Below are positions 32,501 to 53,700 of a DNA stretch of 64,000 nt, one piece after another; position 1 is the first letter of the stretch, and each line of letters starts with the position of its first letter. A program made the position numbers and the translations under genes. The notes beneath the pieces were generated by a model. That model saw only the letters and a program-made list of their open reading frames with translations. It ran no database searches and had not been told where the DNA came from. Origin of the DNA: Pempheris klunzingeri (lineage: Eukaryota; Chordata; Actinopteri; Acropomatiformes; Pempheridae); contig NC_092019.1 of NCBI RefSeq assembly GCF_042242105.1, positions 15,578,328 to 15,642,327 on the forward strand. Reading direction: 5' to 3'.

Positions 32501-35469
32501 AGTTAAGTCCTCGATAAACCTCTTTCCAACCTGATCAAAGTGCTGAGTAATTACAACCAAAAAGCACACTTGCATTATCCTCTATCTAGCTCTCTTTCTC
32601 CTCTACTCTCTATGGTTCACTTTCAAATTAAGGGCATAACCCCACTATGGTTTATGATGGAAAACCAGTTTGGCCTAGAATCATGCATTATACTTTCAGT
32701 AATTTTCCAGTGAATTCATTAATTAAATTGAAACCACACAAACTGCATCATGGCTATCTGGATCATCACCATAGCTGATAAAACTGATTATTGCACCAAG
32801 AGCCATTTGTCTAAAGGCATTTCAATCAAACTACATTTGGGAGATATTTTAATAGCCACCAGACAGGATAAAAACAAAATCTACTCCCAATTTTCCAGAT
32901 AGAGATAATAACTCAGGTGTGTCATACTTACAGTTTTCACTGACCCTTACACAATGCCCACGTCTAAACACAAGTTTATGCTCTGGTGCTAATGTGCACA
33001 CCTCTGTTATTATGAGGTTAGGATAAAAACATTTGACTCAAACATTCCAGTACTCATCTATTTCACTGGCACCTCAAAGTATTTCTGTCACTTTCAGCCA
33101 CTGTGTGGGTGGGGTTGAGTTTCTGGAGAGACCAGTTAGCCAGCATGGGAACAAAGAGACCTGAATATGGGTGGGTGCACACACATATACACACACACCC
33201 CTCTGGCCTCTGAGAGCAAGGCTTAGATGCTACCGTGACTGGTTCTACAGGTGAGACAGACATCCGCATCTTAAGCACTTTTAAGATTTGACCAAGAAAT
33301 AAAGAGATGGAGGAGAGGCTCAGAGGAAACAAAGCGAGAAGGGGGAGAGCGAAAGTCCTTCTGACCTGCCCAGTCTGTGGAACGTGGGGTTGTTGGGTTT
33401 GGTGACATTATTGAAGAACAGCTCCAACTGGAAGGCATGAGGAGACGTCTCTCTGGAAACACAGAAACACACACAGAGTAATGAGGAAGTCAGGGCTTGG
33501 TCCCCTTGTATCCAGAAGACAACACCAGTAATGAGTTATAAATCAACATGGGGTTTGTGATATAACAATATAGACCCATTACCAACCTTATTAGGTACAC
33601 CTGTCTATTACAATTCAATACAACAGTTCTGCCAAAAATGTAACCTTGAAAAAGTTTGAAAAGTTCTGCTTTTGGTGACACTGTAAATTAAATTTTATCA
33701 AATTATATGTTTGCTTTTGAGGTCAATGTTAAAACTGGACTACATTATATTAAGAACAGTCTCTAATGTTTTGTCCAACATGATGGGGGCAGAATATTAC
33801 ACCTTTAAACATGATGCACTCTGATAAAACACCATCACTAATTATGACCACACCACTGTGACGGTATGAGCAAAAACTGAACATTACAGGCATCATAAAA
33901 TAGACAGTGTATAGTGTGAGACAACTTTCATTTTTCAAGAGGTTTTCCATACAGTTTATGCAGTGGTGGACATCATTGAAGTATCTGTGCGAGTATTTGG
34001 CCATTGTAGGCACTGTGAAAAATCTATGAGCAGAACTAGGAAATGGTCAAACTGTAGTTTTATATGATTTTTCCATCAATGTGTTGAAAAGATGAATTAT
34101 CCAAATCAGACATTATCAATGATCAGTTTCTCAAGTGAATTTCCAGAAAATGTGCTTTATCACAATATACATCAAGAGGCCTGATTTACTCATGTTTGTG
34201 CATTGTTGACCACTGAGCCCATTCATCCAGTTAGATTACATCACCTAACAGGCTCAGTGGGAATAAGGACCCACACAACAATGGAGCTCAGGTGTCAAAC
34301 TACTTTCCTACAGGCACGCACGCACATCTCAGATATCTGGAGCAAACAAATGTTAAAGGAGATATATTATTGGCAGTGAGGTTAAGAATTTCCTACAATG
34401 AGGGATGCGCCAATCTAACTTTCCTCTCCCATTGCAATGCTGATACCTGGACTCAGAGTATCTGTCGATACCAAGGACCGATCTGATCCCAGAGCAAAGT
34501 GAAACCATTAGTGCACTTGGTGTGTTCTTACCTGCAACTATATTCAGTTGTTCCCACCTCTATTTTACACATATACATACATATTGTATAGACAAATTAT
34601 ATGGAACATCTCAGCTTGACATAATATTCAAGAGCAGCAAAGTGGCCTTGAAGTTGAATCAGCAACTCTTGAAAGCAATTTTTTTTTTTAAACTGTAAGG
34701 GCGTAAACTGTAATTTATTGCAGGGTTGCTTTATTAAACATAATTAAACATTATGTTTATCTAGACGATATCCTAATAAAGTGTGAGTTTTCTGTGTGCG
34801 TGGTGTGCGGCCCTTACCCAAATGCTCTGTTTTCATGTATGTTGCTGTGCGCTTTGATTCCTGGAGGAATGACCCGCACCTCTGTGATCAGCACCCCGCA
34901 AGGAAACCGCACCACATCCACATTGGTTAACTGAAGTGCATTGAACAGAACATTTAATACACAACATTTCGCTCACACATTGTCTTAACTAACCCCATCG
35001 TTACAGCCACCAACGCGAACCAGAACAGTCACTTTTGGTACCCGCTCCGAGGTAAACAGACCAGACTGCGACTTTAAAGTTAGCATTAGCCACTTAGCTA
35101 ATTAGCCAACAAACTGAGCAAGAATGCAAAAGAAAACAGCTGCGTGGAGTTCTTTGAATTAGTAAATAAAATCATGTTTATCTGGTATATTTGATACACT
35201 TGGGTGGTCAATTCGGGAAGTGTGTAGGACAATGAAAGCTGTGAGTTAAAACAATATCACACAACTGCTAATGTTAGCTATGTTGATATCGTTAGCTTGG
35301 AAGTTACACATCATTCTCAAAACCTCCTGAATACAGCCGATATGAGCTTTGAACGCGGGCAGATTTGCAAATATGCAAAAGTGTGGTAAGGCGTCAGAAA
35401 TATTACCTCTGCATTCTGATGCTTAAACGTATCTAGAAAAAGAAGCTCCGTTGCGGTGTCCCCCGCCAT
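20543..35469 (-). CDS. virma: Virilizer homolog (VIRMA/KIAA1429), m6A writer scaffold
   Basis: VIRMA is the large nuclear scaffold of the METTL3-METTL14-WTAP complex and directs m6A to 3' UTRs and stop-codon regions. Coding exons: 35469-35407, 34930-34818, 33452-33366, 32359-32311, 32217-32055, 31921-31802, 31223-30972, 30438-29708, 29291-29154, 29048-28822, 28707-28180, 28069-27915, 27801-27719, 26588-26495, 25855-25467, 25357-25202, 25091-24856, 24769-24520, 24422-24205, 24082-23950, 23717-23577, 23495-23341, 23038-22942, 22737-22571, 22478-22129, 20990-20844, 20754-20543. They sum to 5454 nt (1817 aa; human 1812), all phases consistent. Features in order: virilizer N-domain (ELLFLDTFKH), a Pro run near 140, an acidic Glu run (about 199-282), long helical ARM-like repeats (about 300-1500), and an RGG/Gly-rich tail ending GRGRHVRSFTR, identical to the human end as I recall it. 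The tail has glycine runs not seen in human. Confidence 0.97.
21414..21879. mobile_element. Tigger-type (Tc1/mariner) MITE
   Basis: A 466-bp element in the virma intron between exons 22129-22478 and 20844-20990. The left end CAGTGGTCCCTCGTTTATTG and the right end, whose reverse complement begins CAGTAGTCGCTCGCTATAAC, are imperfect inverted repeats. TA dinucleotides flank it at 21412-21413 and 21880-21881. Subterminal sequences about cgcgg/ccgcg, the stretch near AATCCGCAAA on the left and AAATCCGCGAAACAGCGAG on the right, are characteristic of the pogo/Tigger group. There is no transposase frame. Confidence 0.85.
25975..26345. mobile_element. Possible retroelement remnant in virma intron
   Basis: The segment ends in a motif typical of fish LINE/SINE 3' tails (TGTAAAGCGCTCTTGGGTTT, then AAAAGGCGCTATATGC near 26275-26320, followed by an AT-rich run). 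The 5' part from about 25980 has the look of a dispersed repeat, but I cannot define its left end or its family. Confidence 0.35.
27140..27300. mobile_element. TTATTAGGTACACCT-type repeat fragment
   Basis: The sequence TTTATTAGGTACACCTAACT at about 27142 matches the end of a widespread teleost DNA repeat, and CCTAATAAAGG follows at about 27192 in opposite orientation, suggesting a short or nested copy. A related copy starts near 33590. Confidence 0.4.
33586..33790. mobile_element. TTATTAGGTACACCTGT-type repeat
   Basis: Starts with CCTTATTAGGTACACCTGTC (near 33587-33606) and continues with AATACAACAGTTCTGCC and, near 33760, GTCTCTAATGTTTTGTCC, all of which I associate with one common fish repeat family. 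It lies in the virma intron between exons 33366-33452 and 34818-34930. The right end is uncertain. Confidence 0.45.
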
Positions 35470-35535
35470 CACTTCGTGCTGTCCGTCAGGCCGGGGCTTC
35501 ATTTCCGGGATGGCATAAACACTTCCGGTGCACGA
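35470..35535 (-). promoter_or_regulatory. virma: Core promoter/5' UTR of virma with ETS sites
   Basis: Two ETS/GABPA-type motifs lie 32-61 bases upstream of the virma start codon: ATTTCCGGGA at 35501-35510 and ACTTCCGGTG at 35521-35530 (CCGGAA cores on the minus strand). The area is CG-rich compared with its flanks and lacks a TATA box, as usual for a housekeeping gene. The start site is probably just upstream of, or between, the motifs. Confidence 0.55.
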
Positions 35536-35589
35536 CTGGCGTAAACATAAACAAACAAATGTACACAATAAATACATGAACACATTTAT

Positions 35590-36189
35590 ATCAATCTGAA
35601 GAGAAAATAAAGGGAAGTTTTAAATCTGAAGGAGATTACGCGATGAATACAGCAAAAGTAGTCATTGTTATTGTTATTATTAGATCAGAAACAAGCACAA
35701 TTAAAAGGCCATATAAAAGATACAGTATATTACAGTACAACATGATATTTTCTGTGATACAGTAAGCCTGTAGCCTGGAGTGTGCCACTGAAATCAGTCC
35801 TTCTTTTTTAAAATTATTATCGGTGTATAATTTCACTGTATGTTTAATTGTTAACAATAGGTTGTAAAATGTATCTATTAACTAATTCATTGAAATAAAA
35901 AAAATATATAAAAGTATCATTATCCCAATGGTGACCTACACTCCAGGCTCCATAAAAGTTCTGGCCTTTGTATATATATTATTTGTTATTGCTGGGTGCC
36001 ATTTACAATACTTTAACCATTTATTTTCTATTTGAAGTTTGCCAAATGCCAAACATAAAGCAGGTACACATGTTATAAGAAAAGAAACGGTAACCAAATT
36101 ATTGAATTAATTACGGAGCCCGTGGGTGAACTTTTTGATATGTTTTGAGCTTATTATTCAACTTTGTCTACAGGGAACCATTTAACTCC
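35590..36189. other. Intergenic gap between virma and esrp1
   Basis: AT-rich sequence separating the head-to-head genes. I see no exon, repeat with definable ends, or conserved-looking element. Confidence 0.4.
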
Positions 36190-36589
36190 TGACACCTGCT
36201 ATATCACCACACAAAGAAATACTTACATTATTAAGCAAAGAAAAGTACAAATATTCCAGTGTCTCGTGCTTTGCCACGTCTTAATCTGTGAACCACCTGA
36301 AGGAGGGAGGGGGCAGGTAGGGAGTCACGTGGTCACACAGGTAGATGCACTACAAAAACGGGGCACGTTCAGCCATTACTCCGCGATGGTGACTGCGGGA
36401 GGCTTCACGTAAAACTTCACACGCGACGAAACTCGGATTTACGGAGCTCACCTTTACGCTCAAGTGTCAAAGTAAAGGTGTTTATACCTGTCGGCCCCCG
36501 CGTGCGTCTCCTCTCCGGCGCACCTTCAGTTACTGTCCTCTGGTTTAGTGCAGTATTAGTTTAGTTTTCTGGGCTGTGTTTGCGTGCAG
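36190..36589 (+). promoter_or_regulatory. esrp1: Candidate esrp1 promoter with CACCTG E-boxes
   Basis: Two exact CACCTG E-boxes occur at 36193-36198 and 36294-36299, and a weaker CACCT at about 36450. CACCTG is the binding site of ZEB and SNAIL repressors, which are known to silence ESRP1 during epithelial-mesenchymal transition. CG content rises from about 36360 up to the start codon, consistent with the transcription start lying in 36360-36560. The link to ZEB/SNAIL control here is inference from motif and family knowledge. Confidence 0.5.
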
Positions 36590-46321
<9,732 letters not shown>

Positions 46322-47560
46322 GGTCACAAATACACAAAGGTCATGTGACAAGACAAGACTTGTATTGTTAGGTTTTTAAAAATAGTCTTTTAGATGTGTT
46401 ATTTATATCTTTAAGAACAGAAAATGTATGTATTTTATACCAAAATCATTGTGGCCTTAGCCAAAAATAGCAGTTTTCCCTATATTGCACAGTGTGTATT
46501 TTAAAAGCTTTATAGAGATTTTTTTTTTACATGTTATGATATAATCACTGCTATATATTTACTAGCCAAATTAGAGAAGAGTGACCTAGTAGCAACTGAG
46601 CTAAATCTTTTCTTTAAGCTTCTCTGTGAAGAGTGAACGAGTGTGTGTGCGTGTGAGAGAGAGAGAGAGAGAGAGTGTCTTTTAGAGTGAAAGAGATGAA
46701 AATGAGTATTATGCATGGTTGTAATGATACGTCTTGATACTTAATCTGTTTATGAAATACATTTTATGTGTTTATATACATTTGATACACAGTGATTGTA
46801 ATGGAAACGTTAGTGCATGAAGAAGTTAGTAGTAAAACTTTAAGATGTTTACATAATGCCAAATATCAATGCACTGCTAATCAATAAGACTTCTCATGAA
46901 TATTATAGCAGTATCTTTGAATGATCACATGTATGTTACACTGTGGGTTTGTCAGATGGTCTGAACCTTGCATCAGGCTCCACTTACAAAAATGTGACAT
47001 CTCACCCCGATTAGCCCTTTAGCCCCACTAGCCATTTCCTCCTTTAGGGGGTCTGTTTCCATGTAGTGTAATGCCAATGATGTCTTGCCTTTTGTGTTGG
47101 ACTCATGAACAGAGGACAGTCCCAGTTCTCTGTAACCTAACCACAGGGTTGCATTCTTCTAGAGGACTCGTGTCACAAGCTCTCAGCTTACGGAGTTAAT
47201 CCCAGGAGCCAGAGGTGGTTTCTGACATATTTTATTACATATTTGACTCCGATAAGATTAATCAGTCCATCACACTTTCCTTGTCTTCTCTCCACCATCT
47301 ACGCTGATGTCGGGAAATGCAGTGGGTCTTCCTGCAGAAATCCCTTTTTCCATTTCTCTTTTTAACTAAATCATTTGGAAACTAGATGGAAAGTTGAGAG
47401 GCAAAGGAAATGAAGGACACCTCTGACATGTTTCTTTTGAATTTAATTGCCATTTGTGCCCTGCAAAGATGCAGTTTAGGCTCCGTTTTGCTGTACACAT
47501 GTCCTACAGTAGGGCCTCCTGCTGTGGCCATGCTGAAAAAAAATAAATAAATAAACATAA
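46322..47560 (+). other. esrp1: esrp1 3' UTR
   Basis: No coding sequence. Overlapping AATAAA hexamers at about 47542-47555 (the AAATAAATAAATAAA run) are the best poly(A) candidate, giving a 3' UTR of about 1.25 kb. It includes a GA microsatellite. Confidence 0.55.
46655..46675. repeat. (GA)n microsatellite
   Basis: About ten GA units following a short GT run, in the inferred esrp1 3' UTR. Confidence 0.9.
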
Positions 47561-50558
47561 CGTCTGCCGGCCTTCAGCTGTTTGATTTTACTGTTTGCTT
47601 TCTGAGTGTTTCACATCTTTTCTGTACTTTGGGAAGGTGTGTGAAGGGCAGGAGCACAAACACACAGGTGGAGTTGTCTGATGACAGAATTTGGCTGGAG
47701 GCGAAACTGTGGGAACTCCCTCACACTGTCCTCTGTGATTACCTCTGCTTTTCCCACATACACGCACACACATGCAATGGCAACGAAGCTATTGTCACTC
47801 AAACACACTAAACACATTATCTGAGAGGATGGCCCTTTTTTTTAACAGAGTGGAAAAGTGGAGAATAGAGAGCGCAGGAAGGGGGAAGAGAGATGGAAGG
47901 CAGACAAAACCATGTGAGACCCCCTCAGGGCAGATTTGGCATTGTGTAATACAATCTTGTGCACCCCACCCAACTTGATCCCTTTTAAACTCACTCACTC
48001 ACTCTCCCACTCACAAAAACACTGTCTGAACCTGCATGGCAACACCATTAGTGTCTATGCAACAAAGCCCCAAATACATCTTTTTCTATTTAACTTTCAT
48101 CACTTTATTGGCAGAGTTTGGTGGGAAATACGTTAACTGTTGCGTGATTACACAAAATTATTTTTCTTTACATTGAAGGAAGAACCATGGCATAAGTGCA
48201 ACCATGTTAGCCAAGTTTAACATGTTTCTTTAGTTTAAGATTAAAATTTCCAAATATAAAATGGAGTGTAAAAGTAATTTTATCTTTAAGTATAATCTAA
48301 AGGATATTAGGGACGGTTTGAAAATTATTTGGAGGAGGTAGTGTTAGAGGAAAGGAAACATTATGTATTTTTTCATTATATTATATTAATTAGAATATAT
48401 TTATTTACTTAGTCAGGTCTTTAAATTTTCAATGCACCAGATTTATATTTTATTTCAATGTTTGAAAAAATAAATCTGAAAAAAGATACACAATCGTTGC
48501 ATCAAAATATCAACGTCAAGCTCATTCCTTTTGAGACCACGATGGATGAAAAAGCTGCGTTTTGACATACAGACAACAGCATTCATGTGTCTCCATCAGG
48601 GCTTTAATTTCTAGCTAGTAGAAGCAACATTTGAGTTTCAAGAAATAGTAAAAGTGGATCTTTATAGTAGGGATTGGACATTGTAAGCCCTATTTAAACA
48701 ATCTATATAACCTGGTTTGAAGTGTATTTATGGTGTGTCCGACTCCGCCATTGCTAGTTAAACGTTGTATAATTTGGGAATTAAGTAAAGTGCAAAGAGG
48801 TTGTATTTAGTCTCTTAATTAATCAGAGGTGGGTTTGGGTGTAACATTAATTAAACCAATGAGAGAGCCATCTCCCATCCCCCTTAAAAGTGCACCTGGC
48901 ACTTTGCTAATAATTAAATTATTGTCTGAATAATGTACCCTACAAATGGCAGGAAAATACTGCTCCATTGACTTTACACCAGGTTTTTGTTTGTTAGTGG
49001 TGCATTTGCTTTCTGCTGCCTCAAGATAGTAATGCAGCAACAACACACTCGACTACACCTCAGTATAAGACCAGCACGCTTATCTGAGCTCAGCTGGGTG
49101 AACGAATATTTGCTACTTACACAACACGAGTGCTTGCCATGAAAATGACACCTGCATCTGGCACTAGCAGTGACACTTATGCTGTGCACCGCATTGTGGT
49201 GGGTGTAGGGCTCTCTAGAGTTTTCCTTCACTTTATTCTGCATTTTAGTTAAATCTATCAGATTATAATGTATGTTAAGCACAACCTAACGTGGTACTAA
49301 TGAGTGAGGTGACGTCTGTGATGAAGCTTCTCAGCAGCCATATAGCTACTGCCTGAGCCCTCGACACCACACCAATCATTTTCATACACTCCCTTATTGC
49401 ATAGAAACATTTCATAGGTATGACATGAAAGTGTTCTTTACTGACTCACACACATGATTATTTCTGTCAAGGTCCAAATTATTTCTTTAAGATAGAAACA
49501 TGTGCAGCATATTCCTCAACTCTCTGCTGCACTTTGCCTTAAGGAGGAATAATCTCACATTAAGTGGACAGATCAGAGGAGCAATTACAGGCGGACTGTA
49601 CTGTACCTGGTAGGTGTGTAGAGGCAGATAAAACAGTAATATCTTTTATAACAACATTCCTTCACAGGGTGGGTGAGGCCTACATACACTCTTAACACAC
49701 AGGCACGCAGGGTGAGGCTGATCCACATTCCCATGTCACTGCAGAGACTAAAGATGCTGCTACAGAGCTGTCAAAGGGATGATGTGGCCTTTATTAACAT
49801 CCAACCGAGGGCAGGGACAACATAAACCAGAACAAACAGTACAGCAGCATATCACACGCTGCCTCAGATGTGGTTGTGACAAAACGAGGGTTCAAATAAA
49901 GTTGTTAAGCAGCAGGGTTACGCTTAAACAATAGCTAATATCCAAGAACCTGACTTCTGAGATCACTTAACTCAAACTGCATTTAAAAATTTGGCAAAGC
50001 GATCCGTGATCTGTCCAGCATGACAGCACAGGATCAGTGTGTTGAGCTGCCGCAGGAGCTGTGACTGCAGATTTGTCTCCTTCTAGTGGGTGGAGCGAGA
50101 CTGCAGCTGCACGGTCTCGCAGTAAAACCCAGTCTGATCTCTTCTCCTTCACCGAGCCAGACCTCAGTTCACTTTCAGCTTGTTCAGGAAGTTTCTCAAA
50201 ACTCAAATGCTGAAAATGTGTTGGCATCTCAAAATGGATATCTGACATAAGGAAGTCTCCGTTACCATCATATTAATAACAATGTCTATTTACAGTTTGA
50301 AAAAAATAACTCGAAAGCGAATTGAATTTCAAAAGTGTAGAAATCAGTGCTTCAACAGTCGCTGTCTGAAACACAGTTTAGTCATCACATAGGTGATGAA
50401 ATCACATAAAACTTAAACGTAACCCTGAAGCAAATCTGATAAATATTTTTTATCATGTAACATATTTATCATGCAGGCAGCACCGGTCACATCTGTAGCT
50501 TGTCTTTTCGTTAGCCAGTGAGTCCATTTTGTTCTATCTCACTTATAGTTTTTACAGT
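47561..50558. other. Intergenic region between convergent esrp1 and epb41l4b
   Basis: About 3 kb between the inferred 3' ends of two convergent genes. Open frames here are short, have no splice context and resemble no family known to me. No RNA gene or element with definable ends was seen. Confidence 0.45.
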
Positions 50559-50564
50559 TTTATT
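50559..50564 (-). promoter_or_regulatory. Candidate poly(A) signal of epb41l4b
   Basis: Plus TTTATT gives AATAAA on the gene strand, about 220 bases past the stop of the long form. Position fits; the motif is common. Confidence 0.4.
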
Positions 50565-50784
50565 TTGATGAATATAAAGAATCGTCCTTCTAAAATTAAG
50601 TAAATATAACAATTGCCTTTATGGAAATATATATTTAATAGCTGCTGAATGTAATATGTAATATTATACAAATGTTGATTGCAGCCAACGACTTTGGGTC
50701 TCCTGTTTCCGCCTCCACTTTCCTCATTTAACGCCACGTCTGCTGCGTCTGGCGTTGATGTCACAGGGGTCAAGGGTCAAGGTC

Positions 50785-53700
50785 TCAGAGCTCCGTCATC
50801 AGGAGGGCTCTGAGTATCTTCTCTCTGTCCAGCCTCATTTCCTCTCCGCTACAAACACAGAAAGATACAAACCTCACATCATTAGCAATCTAAAGATACA
50901 CAAATGTGCCTGTTTTCATTTAATTTTCCTTTATCTAACCAGGTAGCAAAAGTCTAATTAAGAGAGATAAAATCACGAAATTTTATTTTAACAATAAAGT
51001 CAATAGAAACAGCAGGGTAAGAAAACTGCATCACAAAGGCAGCAGGAACAGTAACTACAGAAATAATGAAGCTGAGAAAAAGGGGTTTGAAGTTTTAAAG
51101 CTATTAGTAACAGATTAAGAAGTTATGAAATCACTTGTATGCCTTTTATGCTGGTAACTAATCAGTAACAGACATAAAACATAAATAAAGTCTTTAAAAA
51201 ATACTTCATGTTCCGCCAATTTGAAGGGAATCCAAACAAAATGCATATTTTCCATTACGATTAGATATAGCTGCTGTCTTATTCATGTGATACAAATTCA
51301 ATTACTAAGATTTTGGAGCATCAAGTTGATTTGTCAGTTACAGAAAACAGAAGATAGGTTATCTCACCAGTTAGCTGCAACAAGCCAGAGTACTAATTTA
51401 AGTGCCCAGTTTGTTTTCTTGTTGCTGCTTTTTCTGCCCAAATTACACATTTTGATATCATAAAGCAGATGTCACAAACTCAGTTTTGACTAAATATGTA
51501 GTTGCTCTTTGTTAACGTAGTGCAGAACTGACACACGGTATAGAAGTGTACACACATTATGCAGTTACATTAACAGGCATGGATTTCCTAAACTATCTAC
51601 AATAACGCCAAAACAATATATGCAGAAGAAAAAACGTTGACCAAGATTGTTACTGTCCAACATTTAGGTCTTGTTAATCCTTGTTACTTTTTTATAGAAT
51701 ATTTTTTGGCATTTTACCTTTAATGCAGTGTGACAGATAAGGACAAGAAACAATGGGAGACAGGGAAAATTAACTGGCAATTATTTTGACAAAAGATTAA
51801 TCGATTTAACCATTTTTAAGCAAAAAAATGCCAAACATTTGTGCGTTCCTGCCTCTCAAATGTGAAGTTTTGATGTTTTTTGTCATAAAAAAACAGTAAA
51901 CTGAATATCTTCAGTTTTTCTTAATCAGACAAATCATGACATTTGAAGGCATTGGATTGGATGGGGAATTATAACAGGCATTTTATTAACAAAATGATTA
52001 ATCGATTAATCGAGAAAATAATCAGCAGATTAAATGATATGAAAATAAGCTACGTGTTACCTACTGGGGCTCCAGGAAGCCCCCAAAATGCTTACTTGAA
52101 TTTTTTTAAAATAGTTTGTGAGATCACAGGAGGAAGGTTTAGGCAAGTATGAGCGTGCCCCAGAGAACATGGAGAACTGAGGCGTGTTACCTGTCGTTAT
52201 GGGCAGCAAGGTAAGGGACCAGGTGAGGAATGGAGCTACGGTAGTACGAAGGGGAAAGATGGGGAGAAGGCGAAGGAGAGGGACAGCATGGACTACCCAG
52301 CTCCAGTGCTGGCATATTATCCACCTGAAATACACATGAATGTAAACACATAGACACACACAGACACAGGCAGTCCTCTGTTTACTGAGAGCTAATGATA
52401 ATAATAATCCCACATTAGCGGAGTGTGGTGCATCTAACAAACATTCTTCTCATGGCTTTTTAGGGTGTGTGTGTGTGTGTGTGTGTGCGCATGTGTGAGA
52501 GTGTGAGAGTTACCTGTGGGTATATGGATGGCTGAATCTGTTTGTCCAATGAGCTGGTAGATCCTGACTTTCCTGCGCTCTGGGAGGAGATGGCTGCAAG
52601 TGCTTCTGGGAGATTATCTTCATCTTCATGGTTACTGACAGGCAATAAATTGAGAGAGAATGAGTGACTTCTGCGACCTGCAGATTGCTGTGAACAAAAT
52701 GTAATTCTCAAAGAGCAGAGATAGCACTGCTTGTGCCTCGAGTACTCTGTGGTGTATACATTTCCAGTGTGCAATTTCCCTCTTGGAGCTCCGTCCTTCA
52801 ACAGTAATCACAGGTGATGTGCACTCACAAGCTGAACTGTCTGACCAGTCGTTTTCTGCGGTTGGTGCTTGCGTTGCCTTTGGACTGCGGTCTCTCTGGT
52901 GTCGGGTTGCGGTCTCGCCGATGTGGTGTCTTGTCTGCAGTGAGACTGGATGCAGCCGAGTCTTGGGACGAGCTCTGATACCTGAAGTCCAGAGTGATCA
53001 CAGGGAGAGTTACTCCTCAGTACTCACGTGCAGAAACATGTGTAAGCATGTGAAGATGGGATGAAGGCACTGGCCTGTCATTGAGGGTCTCATTTGAGTT
53101 ATTCCTTCTTGGTGTTGTTGGAGCTTCCTTCTTCATCATGGAGGAGAAGAGGACACTGCTGTTAGTTACCCTGTACAGTGCACTAGGTTTTAGATGGTTA
53201 GTTGGTAGTTTGGGACTCACCCTGAAAGCCGCCTCCATTTGGGCCTTGAGGATGTTACACTTGAGATGTTCGGGGAGCATCGCTGGAGAGGCAGGATGGT
53301 GCAGAGACTTTTCAGACAGCTGCTTCTCCTCCCCCTGGCAGGGCAACAGGGAGGAAGGTGAAGAAACTTGGGCGAGATCTTATTGTGAGCAAAGCAGGAC
53401 GATGGCGTGTGGGTAGTGTCTGACCTTGTTGTCCATGTTGACGTGCAGCGAGGGCCACGGGGGAGAATCGCTTTCTGACTCGAGAGCCTTGAGCAGAGAG
53501 TGGGAGATGTCCAACTCATCTGCAGGGCAGGGAGGAGCTCGACGTTCTAATACACACAGAGTTTAATGAGAAAACGCATTATAGGCTACATTTTGTATTG
53601 TATCTACATGTTATTTTAATCCCTAAGACCTTTGGTTCTTCATTGTGAGCGGACTCATTAGGTTACTGATAGCCCAGAGGTCCGTTTAGTGTGGGAACGA

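Noticed and set aside
47500-50780. A possible small gene in the esrp1-epb41l4b gap
   Set aside because: The longest frames are about 100 codons, contain no recognisable motif, and lack matching donors and acceptors.
53017-53074. GTGAGT at the end of an extended frame, as a normal donor for the epb41l4b exon 53130-53075
   Set aside because: Using it leaves one base over, whereas the next exon needs two, so the frame would break. The GC donor at 53075 fits.
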